Below, piece by piece: positions 33,816-43,500 of a stretch of DNA of 64,000 nt (its first letter is position 1; every line of letters starts with the position of its first letter). Location of the stretch: NCBI RefSeq assembly GCF_000715495.1, contig NZ_JNLX01000072.1, forward strand, positions 33,670 to 97,669, written 5' to 3'. Position numbers and translations under genes: made by a program. The stretch is from Hymenobacter sp. IS2118. Its GTDB lineage: Bacteria; Bacteroidota; Bacteroidia; Cytophagales; Hymenobacteraceae. The notes under the pieces were generated by a model. The model did no database searches. It was not told the DNA's origin and worked only from the letters and a program-made list of their open reading frames with translations.

Positions 33816-33923
33816 GCCCGTAACTTCGATGCAGTCGGAGTACATTGCTAATCAATAAATTAGTATTATTATAATAGTTATATTAATTAAGTTGTCTCTG
33901 GGTGTGGTAGTTTAGGGCTGGTT

Positions 33924-34130
33924 TTAATGGTCCAGGTTAGGCACGCACGGCCGCCCGAGACGTAGCGGGTGCGGTGCAGGCTGGCCGGGTTTATTCAGTA
34001 GCGCAGGCCACCCAGCCGCGGGGCCATCCGCAAACACGTGACCCAGGTGACCGTCGCACACGTTGCTGAGCATCCTCCATGCGCTGCATCCCAAAGCTGC
34101 CGTCGCATACGTAGCGGATGCCGGCACGGG
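33924..34130 (-). pseudogene. msrB (peptide-methionine (R)-S-oxide reductase) fossil
   Basis: Pieces of MsrB can be read in different frames on the minus strand. They are VCDGSFGMQRMED, then SNVCDGHLGHVFADGP (the family HLGHVF.DGP motif), then GGLRY-stop-INPASLH, matching GLRYCINSASL. The codon for the catalytic Cys is TGA (33997-33995). At least two frameshifts and this stop make the gene non-functional. The upstream zinc-binding half is missing; the fossil abuts the duplicated lipoprotein tail at 34141. Confidence 0.75.
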
Positions 34131-34140
34131 CAGCGGGCCG

Positions 34141-34305
34141 TTCTAGGAAAGCGCGCTGAGCGAGGAAATAGTGCCGGCCCGCAGGCCGGTAAGCGGCAGA
34201 AGTGCTGCTTTATGATGCCAGTGTAACTGCTCCAGTAGCGAAATAGCACACTCAAGGAAGAAACAAGGAGACCGTTACGCTGCTAGCGTTGCGGCTGGGG
34301 CTGTT
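34141..34305 (+). repeat. Degenerate copy B of the lipoprotein gene tail
   Basis: This segment aligns with 31191-31361: shared blocks include GAAAGCGCGCTGAGCG, TAAGCGGCAGA, ATGCCAG-GTAACTGCT and CACACTCAAG/CACGCTCAAG. About 10 bases are deleted and many substitutions are spread throughout, so it is an old duplicate. It lies in the same orientation on the other side of the GH16 gene. Confidence 0.75.
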
Positions 34306-34438
34306 ATTGCGCTTGCCGGCGCATCAGCCCCATGGTACCCCGTCTGGTACTCAAGAAGCAGCGGTTACTTTTGAAGCTCTCCGCAGCAGCCTGTTTCAGT
34401 GGTATACCCGTCGCGAAGTGCAAAGAGATAATCCTGTC

Positions 34439-34518
34439 ATGCAGAGCATTCTGCATAAACGAATTCGCAGTGGGTATAAGTGCCGGTTCCAAATTGAATA
34501 CGCAGTGCGTTCTGCGTA
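34439..34518. repeat. Two related small hairpins
   Basis: ATGCAGA-GCAT-TCTGCAT (34439-34456) and TACGCAG-TGCGTT-CTGCGTA (34499-34518) are two 7-bp hairpins with similar sequence, 42 nt apart, just beyond the terminator of the giant adhesin gene. Their role is unknown. Confidence 0.5.
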
Positions 34519-34561
34519 AAAAAAAGGGAGTCCTTTCCACCGGAAAGGGCTCCCTTTTTTT
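34519..34561. terminator. Terminator of the giant adhesin gene
   Basis: AAAAAAAGGGAG (34519-34530) pairs with CTCCCTTTTTTT (34550-34561), with an inner CCTTTCC/GGAAAGG stem. A T-tract is present for either strand. It starts 19 nt after the adhesin's stop codon on the minus strand. Confidence 0.9.
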
Positions 34562-34579
34562 GGTTGCAAACCGCCGGGT

Positions 34580-37500
34580 CTACTCTTTCACCAGGCGGAG
34601 GGTCACGTTGAAGGCGACGCCGTCGGCGGTGCCGCGCACGAGCAGGGCGTAGGAGCCGGTGGCCAGGTTATGCAAGTCGAGTGGGTGGCTCAGGCTGCTG
34701 GCCTCCAGCTGCTGCACGAGCCGGCCCGTAGCGTCAATGATGCTCACCTGGTAAGTGGCCGTGGTCGGGCCGGTGAGCAGCAGGGTGGTCTGGGCGCCGG
34801 CCGGGTTGGGGTAGGCACTGAGTACGAGGCTGGCGGCCGTTTTGGTGAAAGCCACCGTGCGCACGGGCGAGTAGGTGGCCGTGCCGTCAATATCTACCTG
34901 GCGCAGGCGGTAGTACACCTGGCCGTCGGCCCGCGTGCCGATGCCTTTATCGGTGAATTGATAATCGGTCAGACTGCTGCTGCTGCCCTGGCCGGCTACC
35001 TGGCCGATTTTGGCGAAGGCCAGCCCGTCGAAGCTGCGCTCCACGTCGAAGTGGTCGTTGTTCTGTTCCGAGGCCGTGGTCCAGGTCAGGGCCGCGTCGC
35101 GGTTCTGCACGGCCTTGGCTGCGAATACCGTCAGCTCCACCGGCAGGGGAAGCGCCCCAATCACGAAGGAGGCCAAGGCCACGTTGGTGCCGCCGAAGAG
35201 GTCGGTGGTGATGACGTTGACCGAGTAGCTCGTAGCGGAAGTGACATTGGGCAGCAGGGCGCGGTTGCTCACGAAGATGATACCCGAAACGGGGTCCAGA
35301 GCCGTGCCGGGGGGCAGGGAATTGGTGGGGTTGCTGAAGGGGCCATTGCCGCTGGCGGCCAGCACGGCGCTGGTGCCGGAAGCCGCCAGGCCGTTGCTGG
35401 TACCAACCACACCAGCGCCGGTGATGGTGTAGATGAGGCCGCTGCTGTTGTACCGCGCGCCGTTGGGGTCAATCACATAAGCCAGCACGTCGTTGTTCTG
35501 GTACTGGTTGGCGCCGCCCTTGGGTGGCGTAGCGGCGTAGAACGAGTCGTTATCCTGGCCCACCTGAATGGTGTAGCGGGCCGCATTGGAGCTCAGCGCG
35601 TTGGCAGGGGTGCCATTGCCGTTGTCGGTGGCCGTGTAGGTGAAGAACACGTTGCCGACGTAGCCGATAAGCGGCGTGAAGGAAAGCTGACCGGCTTCCG
35701 TGGCCGTCAGGGTGCGTCCAACTGTCACGGCAGTGCCGTCCACGTACAGGGTACCCACCGTGGCCGGGTCGGGGAAGGTGACCAGCGTGTAGGATACCAC
35801 GCTGTTATTGCCGTCCGTATCAGTCGCCTGCAGGGGCGAGATGGGCAGCCTGGTCACGGCGGTGTTGCCATCGGGAGCCGTCAGCGCGTTCACCATATCG
35901 GAAGCAACGGGCGGCCGGTTAGGCTGGGTAGTAGTTATCTGGTTGGACGTGTTGTTGCCGCCGGGAGCACTGTCGCCGTTGGCCGTCACATTACCTGTTA
36001 CCTGGATGGACGGGGTCGTGTTGGGTACCGTAAACGAGATGCTGTTGGTGATGAGGCCATTTGCGCCCTGCGCCAGGCTATTAATGGTGGGGAACGTAAC
36101 CACATCGCCGCTTTGCACACCGGCACCCGAAATTACGACGTTGGTTGCGCCAGCCGGCAGAGTCACAGTTTGCACCACGTTGGTAGCATTAGAAACCGAA
36201 GCATTGGTCGTTACCACCGAGTAGGTTACCGTAGAGCCGATTGGCGCCGAGGCGGGGCCTCTTACCGTGGTTCTTACGTCCACGACGGGAGTGATGGTGA
36301 TGATGGTATTCGCCCGATTGTTCGCCGGCACGGCGTCACTCTGGTCGCCTTGCACGGCTGCTGTCACCGACAGCAGGTCGGCGCCGGGCGCCGGCAGCAC
36401 AATGGTGGTGTTGGTCGACGTTCCGCCATTCACAGTGCCCTTGGGAATACTCAGGAAGCCCGTTGCGGGGTTATACGTTGCCACCGTACCAAACTGGATA
36501 AGGCCGGTTGTTGCATTGAGCGTGCCACTCACGCCGCCCACGGTGAAGCCCGTGGTGGTGAGTCCGCTGTTTAGCATCACATTCTGCGTAACGCCGGTGG
36601 CGGCAGGGCTACCAGCGGCATTGGCAGTTTGCACCACTAAGGTCACCGGCTGGCCGGCCGTGGCCGACGTACTGGTAGCTGCGGTGAAGCTCGTGCTCAG
36701 GTCGGGGCGCGGGGTTGCCGTGGCCGGACTCACACTTACGCTAATGGAGGACTCGTTATTGCCCAGGTCGGGGTCGAGCGTGCCCGGTACGCTGGTGGTG
36801 GCACTGGGCGAAAACACCGAGCCCGCCGGGCTGATGAATGAGATAGTAGTCCGCACGGCCGAGGATACTCCGCTACTCTGGTTCATGATAGCCGGCAGGG
36901 TTACAATTCCCGTCACGTTGTCGTAGAGGGTGCCGGGCAGCAAGTTGCCCGCGTTATCGCGCACCTCAACCCCACCAATGGTATTAAGCGTGCTAGGTAG
37001 CTGTACCGTAATGGTCTGGTTGGGCACCGTGGAGGGACCGAGGTTAGTCGTAACTACGACCAGCGAGATGGGCGCACCCACCACGCTGGTGGCCGGGCCG
37101 CTGATAACTACCTGCACATCGGCCTGGGGCTGCACCGTGGTTACTACCTGGTTGGTGTTGTTGGCCGGCACAATATCGAGGGAGGTGGTGCGCACATAAG
37201 CTACGTTTACCAAGTCGTTGTCGCTCACTGGCGCGAGGTAGCTCACCGTGTTCACCACCGAATTGCCGGCGAAGGCTACAGCAGTAGGAATCGGAATGTT
37301 TACCAGGCCCGTGTTCACATTGTAGGTAGCGGCGTTAGCACCGGTGCCGTAAGTAGCAGTGCCTGAGCCAACACTGGTGGGTAAATTACCATTGATGCGC
37401 ACCGCGTTTGTTCCAAAAACGGCCAGGCCGGCCGGGATAGCAGCACTTGTGACAACATTTTGCGCCTGGCCGGCTCCGTTGTTCGTGGTGGTAAGGGTAT

Positions 37501-40500
37501 ACAATACCTGCTGGGATGCCGTGGCGGCAGCAGGACCCACGATGGTAATGCTCAGGTCGGCGGTGAGGGCGTTGCTCACCGTAACCTGCGTACTGGCCAC
37601 GTTGTCGGCGGGTATGATGTCGGCAGTGGTGGCCGTCACGCTGCTGGTAACGGTTACCAGTCCGTCGGCGGGGGCCGGGGCTACTACCACGTACGTTTTG
37701 CTGGTGCCACTGGGCTGCGTGGCAATGCTTGGTAGCACCAGCCGGCCCGTAACGGGGCTATAGGTAGCCGTGCCGCCCGGTAGCACGAAGCTGACGGTCG
37801 TGCCTGGGCCGCCCGGCTGGGTACCCGCGATGCCGTCGACTGAAAAACCAGTTGCCGTCAGATTGGGGTTAAGGCTGACATTCGTTCCAACCGCCGTGGC
37901 TGGCTGCGGGCCGGCGTTGCCCTGCACCACGGTATAGGTAACGGCCGCGCCGGCTGCCGCGCTGCCTTCCACTGCATTCGAGCTGATGGTGGTGTACACG
38001 TTGGCCTCGGCCGTTGGGGCTACGTTGTTGGTGGTGCTCAGCTGGGCCGTGTTGTTGGCGGGTGCCTGGTCGCCGGTGAGGAGGGTATTGGGCGTTACGA
38101 GGGCCGTGAAATTGAGCGTGTTGAGCGGCGAGTTGGCCGGGCTTGCGAAGGCCGGTGCCACGAAGCTGAACGTGTTGTTGACCAACTGCCCCGTCCCGAG
38201 GGAGGCCGGAATCACGAAGGTGAACGTGCTGATGCCGCCGCTGAAGGCGTAGCTGCCCCCATTGGAAACAAAGACGCTGGTGAGGGCCGCCTCTGTGGGC
38301 ACACTCACGGTTTGAATGGCGTTCAGGGCCGTGCCAATGCCGATATTCTGGGTGGTGACGGCGTAGGTTACTGGCTGGCCCGCGCTGGTGCTGGCGGGGC
38401 CGGCCAGGGTCGTGTACAGGTCGAAGTTTTGTGGGCTGGTCTGAATAGTCGCCGACTGGGCATCGTTGTTGGTCAGGCCGTTCTGGCTGGTGGTCGTGGT
38501 CACGGCGGCGGTCGCCGTCACGCTGGCCCCGCTTAGCGGCTGCAAGTAGGTAATGGTCGAGTTCAGCACCTGTTCCCGGATGATGGACGTAATGGCCGGA
38601 TAGCTCACCACGCCCGTCAGGCTGGAGTAGGTACCGCCCCCGGTGACGCTCGTCACGTTGAGGCCGGTCGGCAGCTGCACGTTGGCCAGCACGCCATTGG
38701 CCGCGCTGGCGCCAATATTCGTGAAGCTTACATTAAACTGCGCCGGGGTCGCGGCCGCCACTACCGGCACCTGGGCCGTGATGGTGGCCACCACGTCGGC
38801 CGCGAAGGGCACGTTGCCCGAAAACTCCGACGTACTGTTGTTCAGGGTCGCCGTGGCTGTCAGGCCCAGGTTCCGGATATCGGTCTGTTGTTTGGGCGTC
38901 AGGCTCGAAAAGGGCAGGGTAAAGCGGAAGCGGTTGGCCGCCGCGTCCTGGCCCTGAAGCAGGGTGTTCACCGCCGCGGGGCCGTAAGTGCCGGTACCGG
39001 CGAGGGCATCGTCGCCCGAGCCTTCGGTGCGGGTGGCCAGGTAGGTGCGGCCTTCCCCAAAACGAGTAGGGTCAAGCGAGGGGATGTAGAACTCAATCAG
39101 GGCGCCGGGCCGCGAAAAACCCTCAACCAGGACGTTGCCGCTAATGACGTCGAGGCTGAGGAGCACGGGGTAATCCACGCCCCGGTTGGGCAGGGTATTG
39201 GCCGCCGCCGCCGGGTTATTGCCATCGTTGATGGTCACGCCGTCGCCGGAGCCATAGAAGATATTGCCGCCGCTAGGACCATTCACGAAGGCCACAGGGT
39301 TGGGTACGAGGTCGATGGCAATGGAGCCGGAGTTGAAAATGGAGTTCTGGCTGATGGTGACGTTCTGCTGGCCGTAGCCCACCACGATGCCGCTGGCCTG
39401 GGTGTCCACAATCACGTTTTTGGTGATGAGGTCGCTCTGGCTGCCGCGGCGGTTGCCGTTGCGCTGGAGGTAGCAGATGGCCGAGCCCTCGAGCTGATTG
39501 ATGGCCACACCGGCCCCGCCCTTACCGGCCGAGATAATATTGTTGTTGCGTACGATAGAGGCCGCCGTCTGCCCAATCTCAAACTGCACGGCGCTGGAGT
39601 TGGGCCGTGTGAAGAGGTTGCCCTCGATGAGCAATGGGCCGCACCCGCCGCCATCACCGAGCGAAATGCCATCGCCGCCCGCGTTGTTGTAGCCGTTCTG
39701 GTTAAACTCCGAATCCCGAACGGTGACCAGGGCGGTGGTGGCCAAACCGTTGTTGACGTTGATGCCCGAACTGCCCGTGAACGATATAACACTGCCCTGA
39801 ATGGTGCCCGCCGCGCCAGCGCCCGACACCCGCACGCCAACGTTGCCGCTCACTGTGTTGTTGCCGGCCCAGTCGTAGTTGATGGCACTGGTGCCCACCA
39901 CCATCTCATCAACCAAAAAGCCAGTGGCTCCGGCTATAAAGTTGACGGTTTCGTTGCTGCCGCCCCGAATGGCAAGCTGGCGCAGCGTGGTGGCGCTGGC
40001 CGATATGGACAGCACAGAGGCGATGCCGGTGCCCGCAATCTCCACCTCCGGGCTGTTGGGCGCCGTCAGAATCAGGTTGTCGATGCCCACTTCCTCGCTG
40101 GTACCAATGGTGCCGGTGTTGGTGTTGCCCACGTTCAGCGTCTGGCTTGTGCCATCGAGAGTAGTATTGGGCCCGGTGCTGGTGAGTAGGCTGACGGGGG
40201 CGATAACCGCGCGGGCCGCCCCGGCCGTGCCCGTGAGCAGGTTGGTCAACCCGGCTAGCAGGCCGGCGTGCGCCTGCCCGTCCGAAATCATGAAAATGCT
40301 GGTTTCCGTACCGGCTGCAGGGTCGGGGCCGCCATTAGACGAAGCCACTTGGTCGAGGCCGGCGTTGGTCAGCGCGTTGCTGTTCAGCAGGAACTGCCGC
40401 AAAGAGCCCTGCCCGGCATCGTTGGTGTTCACGATGGTCGAGAAGTTGAAGCCGAAGTCCGGCCCGGTGACGCTGGCCGCGCCCACGGTCACGGAGGCAA

Positions 40501-43500
40501 GGCTCTGGGCCGTGGTAGTAGTCGTGGTAAGGGCCCCGAGCGTGGTGGCCCCGGCGCCGGCATCGGTCCGGGCGGGGATTTCGCCGCCCACGCGGGTGGT
40601 AGTGCCGTTATAGGTTTGCACCGGCAGCAGCGCCGCCGTGGCGCCGGGACGCGAAGAGGTAACGGTGGCATTCACCACGCGCACCCTATAGGTACCCGCC
40701 GCGGCCGGCAGAACGTACTGCCCGTTTACATCGGTGGTCGTCGAAGTCACGAAGGTGCCGGCGCTGTTATAAAGCTCTACCGTGGCGCCGGGCCGGGCGC
40801 TGGTGCCGCTGGCGGAGCGGGGCCGGCCGCTGCCACCGCCGTAGTTGGGGTCTTCAAATACATAGCCTATGATGGCCTGCAAGGTGTTTAGGGTCAGCGT
40901 GGCGTTGTCGGGAGCACCGGCGGTGCCCTGGTCGGTGGTGGTACCGATGCTGCTGGTGAGGGCCACGCCAGTAGCTGGCGTAGCCGAGGTGGTGAAGCTG
41001 AACGTAAATACGTCGCTCTGGCCGCTGGTCAGGGTGCCGCCGGCGGGTGCGTAGGTGATGGTAGTGCCCGAGATGTTGGTGCTGCCGGGAGCTACTACGG
41101 CGGTGGCGCCCGCAGGCAGGGCCACGGTGCGCGTCACGTTGGCCGCTGTGCTAGGGCCATTGTTCTGGAAGGTAACGGTGTAAGGACCCGCAGGCTGGCC
41201 GGTGGCAACGGTGGTGGGGCCGCTAAGCGTGGTGGTAACGTCGGCAATCGGGGTCACCACCACGGTTTGGTCGTCGTTATCATTGCCGGTGGCCGCGTTT
41301 TGGCTGGTGCTGGTGCTGATGCCCGAAATAACCCGCAGGCTGGCTACGTTGCCAGGCACGGCGCCGATGGTAATGGTCACGTCGGCCGTGGTTGCCCCAC
41401 TGGCCAGCGTGGCGATGGCGGGCAGCGTAATGGTACCGCTTCCGCTATTGTAGGCGTTTGCAATAATGGCATTAGCGGCAGTACGCACCACCACGTTGGC
41501 CGCTGCCAGGCCCGAGGTCAGCGAGAGGGTGCGGCCAAAGCCGTTAGCAATGCTGGGCCCCAGGTTGCGGTACGTAACCGTAAACACCAGGCCGGCCCCG
41601 GCATTCACCGGGCTGGCCGAGGGCGTAATAGTAGTGGCCACGTCGGCCACTGCGGTTACCGTGATGCTCAGGGTGGAATTGGTGGCCGGATTGGAGGTGA
41701 GCCCAAGTTCGTCTTGCACGGTGTATTTGACGCTGGCCGTACCCGAAAAACCTGCCGCTGGCGTGTAGTTGATGGTGCCGTCGGCGTTCACCGCGAACGT
41801 GCCGCCCGTCTGAGGTCCGGTCAGCGCTACGGTGGAGGCCACGATGGTTCCGTTACCGTCGGCATCGGTGTCGTTGCCCGCCACGTTGATGTTGTTCAGC
41901 ACCGTGTTGTTGAAAACGCTGAGCGGGCCGTTATTCACGGCCACCGGGGCGGCGTTGGTCAGTGTTAGAGTGAGTACCCCAGTGTTGGAGGTGGCGGTGA
42001 AAGGCGTGTTTTTGAAATTATATCCCACCGTCTTTATTCCCACGAAATTGCTGGGGTTGACGTAGGTAATGGTGCCAGTGGTGGCGTTAGCCGTGAATAC
42101 TACCCCGTTTCCGGCGTCGAAGGTGCGGCTCGTGGTGGGGGTGCCAGTGTCCGCACTCAGGAATACTGAGGTCGCATCCCGGGTTCCGGTGCCAGCAGCA
42201 TCGTTGGTCAATACATCAATATTGGCCGGCGTTGCCGCATAGGAGGCCGTAGCGGTATTGTTGACTGCTGTAGGCGCGGCCGTTACCGTTAGGCTGAGCA
42301 ATACGGCATTCGATATCAGGCCTTTCTCATCTTTGACGGTATAGCTTACGCTGGCGGTGCCTACAGATGTGGGGGTGAAGTTGATGGTACCATCCGGGTT
42401 GGCGGTGAAGGTGCCTCTCGTCGGATTGGTTAGCACTATCGAGGTGGGGTCGATGGTGCCAACTCCGTTCGCATCGGTGTCATTGCCCAGTACGTTGATG
42501 TTGTTTACCGGTACCGTGAGGGCGGTGCTGCCGCCGTTGTTGGCCACGGCCACGGGGGCCGTGTTAGTCAGCGTCAGTGTCAGTACGCCCCGGTTGGAGG
42601 TGGCGGGGCCGATAGTGGTTTTGAAGGTATAGCCTACCGTGGCCACGCCTACGAACTTGTTGGGGTTGGTGAAGGTGATGGTGCCCGCCGCGGAGGCTGT
42701 GAACACGATGCCGTTGGCATCGGTGTAGGTATTGGTGGTAGGAGTGCCCGTGTCAGAACTCAGCAGCACGCTGGCTGCGTTGATACTGCCGTTGCCGGTG
42801 CCGGCCTGGTCGTTCCCCAGCACGATGATGGCGGCCGTGGAGGTATACGATAGCGAGGTCGCGTCCGGGTTGGCAACCGGGGGCGGGGGCGTTACCGTAA
42901 CGCTCAGGGTGGCCTGGTTGGAAGTGGCCCCGGCGCCGTCCTGCACGGTGTAGCGCACGCTGGCCGTGCCGGTGAATCCCGCCGTAGGCGTGAAATTGAC
43001 GGTGCCGTTGGCATTCTTAACGAACGTACCGCCCGTTTGGCTGCCCGCCACCAGCGCTACGGTGGACGCCACAATGGTGCCATTGCCGTCGCCATCGGTG
43101 TCGTTGCCCGCCACGTTGATGTTGTTCAGCACCGTGTTGTTGCCGATGGTGCCGCCGTTGTCGTTCACGGCCACGGGAGCCGCGTTGGTAAGTGTCACGG
43201 TCAGCACGGCCCGGTTGGAGGTGGCGGGGCCGGTAGTGGTTTTGAAGGTGTAGCCCACCGTGGCTACGCCCACGAACTTGTTGGGGTTGGTGAAGGTGAT
43301 GGTGCCCGCCGGGGAGGCCGTGAACACAATGCCGTTGGCATCGGTGTAGGTATTGGTGGTGGGCGTGCCCGTGGCGGAGCTCAATAGCACGGTGGTTACG
43401 TCGATGCTGCCGTTGCCGGTTCCGGCCGCGTCGTTCCCCAATACGTCAATGGCTGGCGTTGCCGCGTAGGATGCCGAAACTGCATTGTCAACGGCCTGTG

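Noticed and set aside
33924..34130. Selenocysteine MsrB
   Set aside because: Although TGA sits at the catalytic Cys position, there are further frameshifts and the N-terminal half is lost, and no SECIS-like structure was recognised.
34670..38957. Several plus-strand frames inside the giant adhesin gene
   Set aside because: All lie antisense to repeat modules and only mirror their periodicity.
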